From NCBI GenBank assembly GCA_027313705.1, contig DAHVDE010000026.1, positions 105,179-169,178 of the forward strand: a stretch of 64,000 bases of DNA, read 5' to 3'. The notes under the pieces are model-generated. The model did no database searches, was not told the DNA's origin, and saw only the letters and a program-made list of their open reading frames with translations. The DNA is from Actinomycetota bacterium (GTDB lineage Bacteria; Actinomycetota; Actinomycetes; Streptosporangiales; Streptosporangiaceae). The stretch's first letter is position 1. Every line of letters begins with the position of its first letter. A program made the translations under genes and the position numbers. Shown in pieces: positions 8,341 through 19,790 of this stretch.

Positions 8341-10080
8341 GTGACAGGCACAGCGGCCCATCGGTCAGACCGCCGGGGCGGCGCGCCTGGCTGGTGGCAG
8401 CTGGCCAGGTCAGCCGGGCAGGTACCTGGCCAGGTCTCCGCCTGGCTCGAGCGGGCCAGGTGGCGCTGGGGCAGTTCGCTGCGGCTTCGCGTGGTCAGCA
8501 CCACGCTCGTGGCTTCGGCGATCGTGGTATCGCTGCTCGGCTTCTTCCTGATGCAGGAGATCACCGCGAATCTGCTGAGGCACGAAGAACAGTCAGCCGC
8601 CACTCAGGTCGCTGACGGACTGGAGTTCGCGAAGTCACAGCCGAACGTCTCCGCCTTGCCTGGTGCTTCGGCCAAGCAGTTCATGACGGGCCTGGTTACC
8701 AGCCTTCAGCCGAGCGGCGAGAGTCCTTCTGACGAGTACGGCATCGCCGTGGGCGTGGACCACCCGGTCCCGCCGGACTACTGGAAATTCGCCGTTCAGA
8801 GCCTGCCGTGGACTTACCTTCCGCAAAAGGTGCAAGAAGAGGTTGCCGCGCACCGGCGGGACAGCATGCAAAGCGGTAACTTCAGCATCAGCGTTTACGC
8901 CCGGATGCCTTACCCGAACGCTAACAGCCAGGAAACCTCCGGCCTGCTATTCGCGGCGCCATTCGGCAGCGAGTACACGCTTTACTACTTCTTCCCGCTG
9001 ACTCAGTTTCAGTCCGAGCTCAGCGTGATCCTGCGCGGCCTGGCGGCGGCTGGCGTGGCGCTGGTTTTCCTGCTGGCCTGGATTGCCTGGCTGCTGACCC
9101 GCTGGGTCGTCATACCCGTGGCCAGGGCCGCCCGTGGCGCCCAGTTGCTCGCGACTGGCAAGCTTGACGAGCGCCTCGACGTGCGCGGCAACGACGAGGT
9201 CGCGGCGCTCGCTGGCTCGTTCAACGAGATGGCGGCGAGCCTGCAGCAAAAGATGCGCGAGCTCCAGGATCTCTCGCAGGTGCAGCGCCAGTTCGTCTCC
9301 GATGTCAGCCATGAACTCAGGACCCCGCTGACTACCATCAGGATGGCCGCCGACCTGCTCTTCGAGTCAAGAGAAGATCTTGACCCGCAGGCGAAGCGGT
9401 CGGCGGAACTGCTGCACGGCCAGCTCGGCCGGTTCGAGTCGCTGCTGGTCGACCTGCTCGAGATCAGCAGGTACGACGCCAACGTGGCCACGCTCGACGC
9501 GGAGCTTGTCGACGTGTGCGACCTGGTGCGTAACTCCGCCGATGTGGCTCAGCAACTCGCCGAGCGGCGAGGGGCGAGGATCGAGTTCCGGTTGCCTGCC
9601 GAGCCGTGCGTGGCCGAGGTCGACCGCAGGCGGGTGGCGAGAATCCTGCGGAACCTGCTGGTCAACGCGGTAGAGCACGGGGAAGGCAGGGATGTGGTGG
9701 TCAGTTCCGCGGCCGATCGCGGCGCGGTCGCCATCACCGTGCGCGACTACGGTGTCGGCCTTGCTCCCGGTGAGGAGATCTTGGTTTTCGACCGGTTCTG
9801 GCGCGCCGACCCGGCACGGGCGCGGACCACTGGCGGCACCGGGCTCGGGCTGGCGATCGCGCTCGAGGACGCGCGGCTGCACGGCGGCTGGCTTGAGGCA
9901 TGGGGCCTGCCGGGGCAGGGCTCGGTGTTCAGGCTGACATTGCCCAGGATCGTGGGCGCGGAGATCGCGGGGTCGCCCCTGCCGCTGCGGCCGGACCTGA
10001 CCGAGCTGGACAGCCTGCACCGGCGCGGGGACGTGGCGAGAGACGAGTTTCCGCTCGGGCAGACCGCGGAGCAGCGGTGA
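8341..10080 (+). CDS. mtrB: Sensor histidine kinase MtrB
   Basis: 579 aa from GTG 8341, which has GGAGAG 4 bases upstream. GTG 8329 would add four residues. There are two membrane segments (about residues 45-68 and 222-245) around an extracytoplasmic sensor loop. A HAMP linker follows to ~297, then the HisKA domain with the phosphorylated His at residue 324 in SDVSHELRTPLTT. A HATPase domain has its G-box in TTGGTGLGLAIALEDARLHG. MtrB phosphorylates MtrA. The stop codon is overlapped by the lpqB start (GTGA), so kinase and lipoprotein are translationally coupled. Confidence 0.94.
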   Translation: MTGTAAHRSDRRGGAPGWWQLARSAGQVPGQVSAWLERARWRWGSSLRLRVVSTTLVASAIVVSLLGFFLMQEITANLLRHEEQSAATQVADGLEFAKSQPNVSALPGASAKQFMTGLVTSLQPSGESPSDEYGIAVGVDHPVPPDYWKFAVQSLPWTYLPQKVQEEVAAHRRDSMQSGNFSISVYARMPYPNANSQETSGLLFAAPFGSEYTLYYFFPLTQFQSELSVILRGLAAAGVALVFLLAWIAWLLTRWVVIPVARAARGAQLLATGKLDERLDVRGNDEVAALAGSFNEMAASLQQKMRELQDLSQVQRQFVSDVSHELRTPLTTIRMAADLLFESREDLDPQAKRSAELLHGQLGRFESLLVDLLEISRYDANVATLDAELVDVCDLVRNSADVAQQLAERRGARIEFRLPAEPCVAEVDRRRVARILRNLLVNAVEHGEGRDVVVSSAADRGAVAITVRDYGVGLAPGEEILVFDRFWRADPARARTTGGTGLGLAIALEDARLHGGWLEAWGLPGQGSVFRLTLPRIVGAEIAGSPLPLRPDLTELDSLHRRGDVARDEFPLGQTAEQR

Positions 10081-11996
10081 AGGGGCGCGGCCTGGCCCTG
10101 CTCGCTGGCGCGGCCGCGACCGCGCTGCTCAGCGGCTGCGTTTCCCTGCCCGTGACCGGTGCGATCAACAGCGCCGGCCAGCCGTCAAACGCGCCTGGCA
10201 CGACGCAGCAGGGCATCCAGCTTGTGCCGATACCGCCAGGGTCGCAATGGCAGCCACCGCAGATCGTCTCTGGCTTCCTTGCCGCGACCGGCGCCACGTG
10301 GAACGGCCAGCAAAGCTCGCTGAGCATCGCGCGTGAGTACCTGACCGCGGGGTTCGCGAAGAACTGGCGGCCGACTCCGGCGGCGACCGTGATCGACACC
10401 GCGCCCAAGGTGGTGCCGATTCAGGCACCGCCTCACGTCACCGGAGGCCCGGAATTCACGGTGGCGGTGACCAGCCAGCATCTGGCCAGGCTGGTGTCGG
10501 CGAACGCCAAGGAGGCGGGCAGTATCCAGGTGTCGTCTGCACCCGCCCCCCACGTCTATGACTTCGACCTGGTTCAGGTCGACGCGAAGTGGCGTATCGC
10601 CAGCATCTCAGGGCCGGGGATCCCGACGATCAAGGGCGGTCATCCCGATGACCGCACGATCCTGCTGCTGGAGAACTCCGACTTCCAGCGTGACTATCAG
10701 CCGCGCAACCTGTACTTCCCCGCCGCCTCGGTGCCGCAGACGCTGGTGCCCTTCCCCGTCTACATACTCGACCAGAGCGGCCTGCTCGGTGTCGAGTCGC
10801 TGGTCGACGGACTTACGTCGCTGCCGCCCGCGGGCTCGAACTGGCTTTACCGGTCGGTGACCACGGCCATCCCGCCTGGCACCCAGCTGTCCACCCAGGT
10901 ACAGGCGCATAGCAGCCAGGTGACAGTCAATATTGCCGGGCAAGGCGCCAGAGTCGGCCAGGCCAGGCTGACCGAGATCGAGGCGCAGCTCGTCTGGACG
11001 CTGACAAGCTCGCCTTATGCGGCAGGCAGCGGCATCCAGTCGGTGCTGGTTCAGATCGGGAGCAAAGAGGTGCAGCTGCTGCCATCCAGGTTCGCGAGCT
11101 GGGTACCGAGTCAGACGACCGGCGCCGTGTATTTCCAGAAACCGGACCTGGCCGGCTACCCCGAGTTCGACATGACAAGCACGTCCGAGGCAATCGCCTC
11201 CGGGCAGACCAGGAACGGCCCTGCCTACACGACCGAGATCAGGCCGGCCAGCCTTGGCAGCGGACTGCTCACCGCGGTCGCCGTGTCCCCGCCCTCGCGG
11301 AGCGACGCGTTGCGGACGCCGCTCTTCGCCGGCTGCAGAAGCAAGGCCAAGACGGTCTACGTGGCCGAGCTCGGCTATCAGAGCCCGGTGACGACTCAGC
11401 AGATCACCGCTGGATGCACATCACTGAGCTGGGATAACAATGGATATCTGTGGGTAACGGCTGAATCAAGCATATTCCGGGTCACGGTCACCGCCGACGG
11501 CCTGCAAGTCACGCCGATCGCGATCGCGGCGCCGCTTCAGCCCTCAGATACCTTCACTTCGCTCAAGGTAGCCCCCGACGGCGTGCGAGCGGCGATGATC
11601 ATCGCGCACGGCAAGGGCCGCGCATCGGTCGTCGTCACCTCGATCAGCCAGAGCAAGAGGGACAGGCTGCTGATCTACCTGGCGCAAAACCAGCACTTCC
11701 TTGCCGTCGGGCCCGAGCTCACCGATCCGGTCTCGCTGAGCTGGTGGGGTCCTGATCACTTGCTTGTGCTTGACAAGACGGCCGGAGGTGCCCGCCTGTA
11801 CGAGGTGCCGCTGAACGGCGGCCAGTCCACGCTGGTGCCGAACGTGCCGCTTGACGCGGTGTCGGTAGCGGCCGACGGCTCAAGCGTCGCGATCGAGTGC
11901 ACCGGTCCGCGCGGGCCTGTGGTCATGGTTTCCAGAGACCTGGGCGGAGTCTGGCACCGCATACCAGGTGCAAGTTCGCCGACCTATCCCGGCTGA
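10077..11996 (+). CDS. lpqB: Lipoprotein LpqB
   Basis: 639 aa from GTG 10077, overlapping the mtrB stop by 4 bases. The signal peptide KGRGLALLAGAAATALLSGC ends in a lipobox with the lipidated Cys at residue 21. This start is preferred over longer in-frame options for that reason. The mature protein has an LpqB N-terminal domain (~40-330) and a C-terminal beta-propeller-like region (~350-630). LpqB is an extracytoplasmic lipoprotein that interacts with MtrB and modulates MtrA signalling in mycobacteria. It is the third gene of the mtrAB-lpqB operon. Confidence 0.93.
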   Translation: MKGRGLALLAGAAATALLSGCVSLPVTGAINSAGQPSNAPGTTQQGIQLVPIPPGSQWQPPQIVSGFLAATGATWNGQQSSLSIAREYLTAGFAKNWRPTPAATVIDTAPKVVPIQAPPHVTGGPEFTVAVTSQHLARLVSANAKEAGSIQVSSAPAPHVYDFDLVQVDAKWRIASISGPGIPTIKGGHPDDRTILLLENSDFQRDYQPRNLYFPAASVPQTLVPFPVYILDQSGLLGVESLVDGLTSLPPAGSNWLYRSVTTAIPPGTQLSTQVQAHSSQVTVNIAGQGARVGQARLTEIEAQLVWTLTSSPYAAGSGIQSVLVQIGSKEVQLLPSRFASWVPSQTTGAVYFQKPDLAGYPEFDMTSTSEAIASGQTRNGPAYTTEIRPASLGSGLLTAVAVSPPSRSDALRTPLFAGCRSKAKTVYVAELGYQSPVTTQQITAGCTSLSWDNNGYLWVTAESSIFRVTVTADGLQVTPIAIAAPLQPSDTFTSLKVAPDGVRAAMIIAHGKGRASVVVTSISQSKRDRLLIYLAQNQHFLAVGPELTDPVSLSWWGPDHLLVLDKTAGGARLYEVPLNGGQSTLVPNVPLDAVSVAADGSSVAIECTGPRGPVVMVSRDLGGVWHRIPGASSPTYPG

Positions 11997-12368
11997 GCCT
12001 GGTTCTTGGCCAAGTCGGTGCCCCCGGTCCTGACATCGGGCTCGGACAGGACTACCGTCAAGGTGTGGCACCCGTCCGGGTCCGTGGTTGCGCCTGGCGC
12101 CGCATCCCCGCTGCGGGGGCGTGGCGCGGGCAAGCCGATGCCAGCCGCAGGCGAAACGGTCCACGTAAGGCGACTCACTGTCGACTGATCACGGTGCGGC
12201 TTAGAAGTAAGTCCTGCCCTAGCCGCGGGATCGGATATCTCGCGGTGCGGGAGAAGAGCGTTAGTGGCATAGACAAGCCGCGAAGCTTTCAGCAGGCGGA
12301 TGTGGGGTCGAAGACCAGGTCGGCCGGACGGGTGCCGCTTCCACACCCGACGGAAGGGGGCTCAGGTC
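11997..12368. other. 372-bp non-coding interval between lpqB and hpf
   Basis: No reading frame here has a convincing start, composition or family match on either strand. In Streptomyces the comF-type phosphoribosyltransferase gene usually stands at this position. I see no ComF motif or remnant, so that gene is absent or elsewhere. The interval probably carries the hpf promoter. GGAAGGGGG at about 12352-12360 lies before the hpf ATG and can serve as its ribosome binding site. Confidence 0.6.
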
Positions 12369-13115
12369 ATGGAAATCATCTTCAAGGGTCGTCATACCGA
12401 GGTGGCGAGCCGGTTCCGCGACCAGGCAGCGGCCAAGCTGGAGAAGCTGGAGAAGCTGGACCAGAAGGCCATCAGAGTAGATGTGGAAGTGTCGGTCGAG
12501 CGCAACCCGCGGCAGTCGAGCCAGAAAGAGCGGGTTGAGCTGACGATCGTTTCGCGGGGACCCGTGATCAGGGCGGAGGCGGCGGCCGAGGATCGTTTCG
12601 CTGCCCTTGACCTGGCCATGGCGAAGCTGGACTCGCGCCTGCGGCGCGCGCTTGACCGGCGTAAGCGGCACCAGGCCGCTCATGGGCCAGGGCGTGCCGC
12701 CGACCGGATCTCCGATCGGGTGGAGGCCGGGCAACTTGTGCTCCCCGAGGACATGGAGTTGCCCCCCCAGCGAGCGTCAGCCGGCCAGGCCGGGCCTGGT
12801 TCCGCCGAGAGCATGGTCGCCATCCCTACGGAGGGTGACGGGCCGCTGGTGGTGAGGCAGAAATTCCACCACGCCATGCCGATCGCGATTGATCAGGCGT
12901 TGCTCGAGATGGAACTGGTCGGTCACGATTTCTACTTGTTCCAGGACATTGACTCTGGCATGCCGAGTGTCGTGTATCGAAGGCGCGGATACCAGTACGG
13001 CGTCATTAGGCTTGTCGAGGAACCGGCATGGTCCGGTCAGAGCACGACGCCGGCCGGACCTCCGGCCGGCGCGCCGGCCAGCCAGGGACACGCTACGGCG
13101 GCGCATTCTGGCTGA
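12369..13115 (+). CDS. hpf: Long-form ribosome hibernation promoting factor
   Basis: 248 aa from ATG 12369 (MEIIFKGRHTEVASRFRDQA). The N-terminal S30AE/YfiA domain covers about residues 1-105 and ends in LRRALDRRKRHQ. A low-complexity linker follows to ~160. The C-terminal dimerisation domain (~165-222) includes MPIAIDQALLEMELVGHDFY and SVVYRRRGYQYGVIRL. Long HPF dimerises 70S ribosomes to 100S in stationary phase or stress. It sits downstream of lpqB and upstream of the NarL-type regulator, as in Streptomyces. The last ~25 residues are Pro/Ala-rich and poorly conserved. Confidence 0.94.
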   Translation: MEIIFKGRHTEVASRFRDQAAAKLEKLEKLDQKAIRVDVEVSVERNPRQSSQKERVELTIVSRGPVIRAEAAAEDRFAALDLAMAKLDSRLRRALDRRKRHQAAHGPGRAADRISDRVEAGQLVLPEDMELPPQRASAGQAGPGSAESMVAIPTEGDGPLVVRQKFHHAMPIAIDQALLEMELVGHDFYLFQDIDSGMPSVVYRRRGYQYGVIRLVEEPAWSGQSTTPAGPPAGAPASQGHATAAHSG

Positions 13116-13138
13116 CCCTCGCGCTTGCTTGACCATGC

Positions 13139-13199
13139 GGCAGGCCGGACGCGGTGTGGCGTCGCGCGCCGCGGCCTGCCTGACGCGGGCTTGAGCCCG
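13139..13199 (+). terminator. Two consecutive hairpins downstream of hpf
   Basis: A perfect 9-bp stem (GGCAGGCCG at 13139-13147 with CGGCCTGCC at 13172-13180) is followed at once by a 6-bp stem with a 2-base loop (CGGGCT at 13186-13191 with AGCCCG at 13194-13199). They stand 24 bases after the hpf stop. There is no T tract, as is common in actinobacterial terminators. The function is inferred from structure and position only. Confidence 0.4.
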
Positions 13200-13252
13200 T
13201 GGCTGGCGGATCGAAAGGCACATATCATGGAATGTGATCACGGAAGGTGACA

Positions 13253-13963
13253 GTGAGCCTGGGAAGTGTCGCAGTGCCGGAGTCCGGCCCCCGCCCGGAG
13301 CCCATCCGCACGCTGATCGTCGACGACCACGCCTTGTTCCGTCGCGGACTTGAGATTGTCCTGGTCACCGAGCCCGATATCGAGGTCGTGGGTCAGGCAG
13401 GCGACGGCGCCGAGGCGATCGGCAAGGCCAGTGAATCCGTGCCTGACATCGTGCTGATGGACGTGAAGATGCCGCGAAGCAGCGGCATCGCGGCCTGCCG
13501 CGCCATCAAGGCAGCCGTTCCCAGCGCCAAGATCATCATCTTGACGATGAGCGACGAGGAAGAGGACCTGTTCGAGGCGATCAGGGCAGGCGCCAGCGGC
13601 TATCTGCTCAAGGACATCTCACTCGACGAAGTAGCCGAGGCCGTCAGGTCAGTGCATGGCGGGCAATCGCTGATAAGCCCCTCCATGGCAGGGAAGCTGC
13701 TCCATGAATTCGCGACGCTGGCCAAGCGCGACGCTGGGGAAGTGCCACAGCAGGTCCCTGCTCCCAAACTGACCGACAGGGAGATGCAGGTGCTGAGACT
13801 GGTGGCGCGAGGCATGAACAATCGCGACATCGCTAAGGAACTCTTCATCTCCGACAACACAGTGAAAAATCATGTGCGGAATATTCTGGAGAAACTCCAG
13901 ATCCACTCGCGCATGGAAGCGGTGATGGTTGCCGTCCGCGAGAAGCTCATCGAGCTGGGCTAG
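13253..13963 (+). CDS. NarL/FixJ-family response regulator (orphan)
   Basis: 236 aa from GTG 13253, which has GGAAGG 5 bases upstream. GTG 13247 would add two residues. The receiver domain has RTLIVDDHALFRRGLEIVL, a phospho-acceptor Asp at residue 70 in IVLMDVKMP, and Lys in GYLLKDIS. The C-terminal LuxR-type HTH is LTDREMQVLRLVARGMNNRD with SDNTVKNHVRNILEKLQ. No histidine kinase lies beside it, so it is an orphan regulator. The same gene follows hpf in Streptomyces. Its targets are not evident from the sequence. Confidence 0.9.
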   Translation: MSLGSVAVPESGPRPEPIRTLIVDDHALFRRGLEIVLVTEPDIEVVGQAGDGAEAIGKASESVPDIVLMDVKMPRSSGIAACRAIKAAVPSAKIIILTMSDEEEDLFEAIRAGASGYLLKDISLDEVAEAVRSVHGGQSLISPSMAGKLLHEFATLAKRDAGEVPQQVPAPKLTDREMQVLRLVARGMNNRDIAKELFISDNTVKNHVRNILEKLQIHSRMEAVMVAVREKLIELG

Positions 13964-13970
13964 CCGGTAT

Positions 13971-15212
13971 TTAGGCCAGGGCGGCGGACAGGGCGGCTTC
14001 CAGGCGGGGTCGCAGGCCGGCCGGGTTAACCTGCTCAAGGCGGACGTTGTCGCAGCCGACCCAGGACGCCGCCTCCGCCAGGGCGCGGGCCATCGGCTCG
14101 GCGGCCTTCTGCGTATCGAGGGTGAGCTGCCTGGCGATCAGCGTCCTGCCTTCCCTGGCCGGGTCGACCCGGCCGACCAGCCTTCCGCCAGCGAGCAGCG
14201 GCATGGTGAAGTACCCGTGTACGCGCTTCTCGCGCGGTACGTACGCCTCGAGGCTGTGCTCAAAGCCGAACATGCGCAAGGTGCGCTTGCGGTCCCACAC
14301 CAGTGAGTCAAACGGGGAAAGCAGGGTCACCCGATGCCTTCCGGTCGCTATTTCCGCGGCCGCCATGTCCGCCCAGGCCCGCACGGGGGCGTTCGCGTGG
14401 CCGCCGCTGATCTCGACCGGGATCAAGCCGGCCGCGAGAGCGGCGTCGTCGGCGGACAGGCCGGCCGCGTTCTTGCCGGTGGCGAAATTACTGACCCGCT
14501 GGTAGTCGCTCAGGTCCGCCCTGGTGGCAATGCCGAGAGCCCGCCCGGTAACGCCGGCCAGGTGGATAAGGCACTCGGCATCGGTCGGAACGGTCTTGAG
14601 CAGTTCGGCAGGAAGCACGCGTTCTGGCAGGTCATAGACCCGGCGCCACCCGCTGCGGCGCACGCAGATGGCTTCACCCGTGTCGAGCAGCCACTCCACC
14701 GCGATCTTGGCATCCGACCAGTCCCACCAAGGTCCGCCACGCTTGGCCCCGCCAAGCTGGGTCGCAGTCAGCGGTCCCTCCGACCTCAGCCTGGCGAGAA
14801 TCTCGGCGGCGAGGCCCTTATGGTTGTCGTGCCAGCGCTTGCCCCTGGCGATGAAGGCACGCCTGCGGAACGCGTAGTACGGCCATTCCTCGGCCGGCAG
14901 CACGCAGGCGGCATGAGACCAGTACTCGAAAGCCCCGGCGGTGCGCGGGTGCCAGTAAGCACGCTCCACCGCGGTCCGGCCGATGGCACCAAGCCGTGCG
15001 TAGGCGACCAGTTCGTGCGAACGGGCTAGCACGCTGATCGTGTCGAGCTGGACCGCGCCGACCCGGCGCAGCATCGCCGCGACGCCGCCGGCGCGAGTCC
15101 GCGCCCCGATCATTCCCTGAGCTTGCAGGGTGATGATTCTCGCCTCATCCGGCGTCAGCTTGAGCTCAGGGGGCGGTGTCAGTTCGCGAGCGGGAGCACT
15201 GGAGGTCGCCAC
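13971..15212 (-). CDS. Winged-helix DNA glycosylase of the YcaQ/AlkX type
   Basis: 413 aa of the winged-helix DUF1006/YcaQ superfamily, which includes the interstrand-crosslink glycosylases AlkZ and AlkX. The catalytic-loop motif is QLD at residues 55-57 (VGAVQLDTIS), the Q-x-D form seen in AlkX/YcaQ rather than the Q-x-Q of AlkZ. Later blocks such as YWSHAACVLPAEEWPYYAF and WWDWSDAKIAVEWLLDTGEA are also typical. These enzymes unhook alkylated bases or crosslinks. It converges on the NarL-type regulator with 7 bases between stop codons. The family is confident. Crosslink activity is inferred. Confidence 0.85.
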   Translation of the reverse strand: MATSSAPARELTPPPELKLTPDEARIITLQAQGMIGARTRAGGVAAMLRRVGAVQLDTISVLARSHELVAYARLGAIGRTAVERAYWHPRTAGAFEYWSHAACVLPAEEWPYYAFRRRAFIARGKRWHDNHKGLAAEILARLRSEGPLTATQLGGAKRGGPWWDWSDAKIAVEWLLDTGEAICVRRSGWRRVYDLPERVLPAELLKTVPTDAECLIHLAGVTGRALGIATRADLSDYQRVSNFATGKNAAGLSADDAALAAGLIPVEISGGHANAPVRAWADMAAAEIATGRHRVTLLSPFDSLVWDRKRTLRMFGFEHSLEAYVPREKRVHGYFTMPLLAGGRLVGRVDPAREGRTLIARQLTLDTQKAAEPMARALAEAASWVGCDNVRLEQVNPAGLRPRLEAALSAALA

Positions 15213-15269
15213 GCATGGCAGCGTAGCTGGCGCCTGTGACAGTCAGGCTGGTCCGGGAATATTGGCGGC

Positions 15270-15623
15270 TTAATACCAGTCTTCGAACGTGTTGCTGACA
15301 AGCGTGATAAGCAGCCCGAGTACCGCCACGCCGGCGCCGGTCCAGAACAGCCACCAGATCGAGCCGTGGTGGCCGAGTATCAGGGCCAGACCGCCGATCA
15401 GGAACCCGACCATCACGATCGACACCGCGATCCAGGAGATCTTGCGGCCATGGAACGGGGGATAGGGCAGTGGCGTGGCGCTCGCGGCCGTGCTGACGGC
15501 GCCCTGGCCGGTGCCTTCGCCGTGACTGGCGGGTCCGGCATCGGCGGGGAGTACCTGGCCGTGCGCGGTGGCACCGCCCGATGCCGTGCCCCCCATGGTG
15601 GCGGGGTCCACTTGGTGTGCCAT
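15270..15623 (-). CDS. Small two-pass membrane protein (HGxxPAAW-like)
   Basis: 117 aa from ATG 15623, chosen because GGAGGAG lies just upstream. A longer frame from 15662 lacks this. The polar Gly/Ala/His-rich N-terminal ~60 residues are followed by the block [20 protein letters not shown]. Two membrane segments lie near 67-90 and 95-113, and the protein ends EDWY. It resembles actinobacterial HGxxPAAW-family proteins, in which a His-Gly motif precedes the first membrane segment, but here the motif continues as HGRKISW. The function is unknown. It is divergent from secA. Confidence 0.7.
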   Translation of the reverse strand: MAHQVDPATMGGTASGGATAHGQVLPADAGPASHGEGTGQGAVSTAASATPLPYPPFHGRKISWIAVSIVMVGFLIGGLALILGHHGSIWWLFWTGAGVAVLGLLITLVSNTFEDWY

Positions 15624-15829
15624 GGCGGTGCTCCTCCTGTGTACTTCCCGTATTTCCTGCATGCGGTTCTGGCCAGTTATTCGCGTTGTGCCTAGTATTG
15701 TCGCCGGACCTGGCTGAGCGCTCGCGACCGGGCGGACGACTGGTTTCCCTGAGCATGTTATTGGAGTTGGCCGGCTCGGGTGCGCGGAGGACCCCGGCTA
15801 GACACGTCCGCTCGGCAATGGCCGTTATC

Positions 15830-15849
15830 TCGCCTACCATGGCAGGCGA
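15830..15849. promoter_or_regulatory. Near-perfect 20-bp palindrome upstream of secA
   Basis: tcgcctaccatggcaggcga reads as a palindrome with one mismatched pair, centred between 15839 and 15840. It lies 56 bases before the secA start and inside the 281-bp divergent region. Position and symmetry suit a dimeric regulator's site. No family motif is recognised. Confidence 0.35.
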
Positions 15850-15904
15850 AGACTTGTGCCGGCCGGCAGGCCAGCCGATGACGATCCGCGAGGAGCCGAC
15901 AGAC

Positions 15905-18829
<2,925 letters not shown>

Positions 18830-18914
18830 CCCGGCGCGCGGTTGGCGGGAGTCCCCACGGCCCGGCCGGCAGTCGCCCTGGCGTCAGCGCCGGAGGCGCG
18901 CTGCCGCGGGCGGC

Positions 18915-19625
18915 TCACGCCGCTTCGATGGCCGTGCAGTACCAGCGAGGAGCCTGCCCGCGCGGGGCCGCCGCGCTTGCTGGCCTGACCCAGCCAGGTT
19001 GAGTCCTGCCTGCGACCGGTTCTGGCCGGTCCTGACCTGGCGGCGGCGGCTGCGAAGGTCCGCGCCTGACCGTCTTGAGTTCTCTGGCGGCCGGCCAGGA
19101 CAGCCCTGGCGCGCGGCTGTCCTGGCCGGCCGGGTCGGTGGGCTCGGGCGGGGCGGACGGGTCGTCGCGTTCCAGCCGGACGGCCAGGGCGCAAGCCCTG
19201 GTGCCGAGCCAGACGACCATGGTCATTTCCACCACGCCGTCGGCAGGAGAGCGGACTATTACCCGTCGCAGCCGAGGCTGGTGCGCCGTGGCGAGGGTGG
19301 CGCTCAACTGGCTGATGCGCTTGCGGGTCTGCTCGGTCGTCCATGGTGCGAGTTGCCTGGGCGGCCGTGAGCCAGCCAGCGTCTCGGCGAGAACCTGGGC
19401 AAACCGGCTCGGCCAGGGCCCGGCCGCCCAGCCCTCGGTCGGACCGCCGCTGCCGAGAGTGCTGGTGCCCGCGGGTGCTGGCGCTGGGGTAAGACCAGCC
19501 TGCGGAGCGCGCGATGGCACCGCGTCGTCGTAAGGAGGCGCCGCTTCTGGCACGCTGACCGGCTGAATGGCCACGGCGATGCGAGCAGGCCAGGACGAGG
19601 GCGGGGAAGGTAGGCGTTCAGGCAT
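18915..19625 (-). CDS. Rv3235-family protein
   Basis: 236 aa from ATG 19625. An in-frame ATG at 19706 would add 27 residues, and neither start has a strong ribosome site. The N-terminal half is Pro/Ala-rich and disordered-looking. The conserved part covers about residues 90-185: RFAQVLAETLAGSRPPRQLA, WTTEQTRKRISQL and RRVIVRSPADGVVEMTMVVW. The C-terminus ends in RWYCTAIEAA. This matches the Rv3235-like family found near secA in actinobacteria. No catalytic motif or membrane segment is seen, and the function is unknown. It faces secA tail to tail and is divergent from moeZ. Confidence 0.75.
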   Translation of the reverse strand: MPERLPSPPSSWPARIAVAIQPVSVPEAAPPYDDAVPSRAPQAGLTPAPAPAGTSTLGSGGPTEGWAAGPWPSRFAQVLAETLAGSRPPRQLAPWTTEQTRKRISQLSATLATAHQPRLRRVIVRSPADGVVEMTMVVWLGTRACALAVRLERDDPSAPPEPTDPAGQDSRAPGLSWPAARELKTVRRGPSQPPPPGQDRPEPVAGRTQPGWVRPASAAAPRGQAPRWYCTAIEAA

Positions 19626-19790
19626 GACCCCGTTGTACAGCCGGCCACCGACAGCGAGCCGTCCGCGCGGGTCACGCCGCTGCCTGCCGCAGGCTGCCAG
19701 GAGCATGGCTGGAATGCAAGGATGACTCGCGTGGTTTCGCTAGGTGTCGGGTTTTCCGATTGCAGCTGCCATCTCGACTTGGAGATAACC

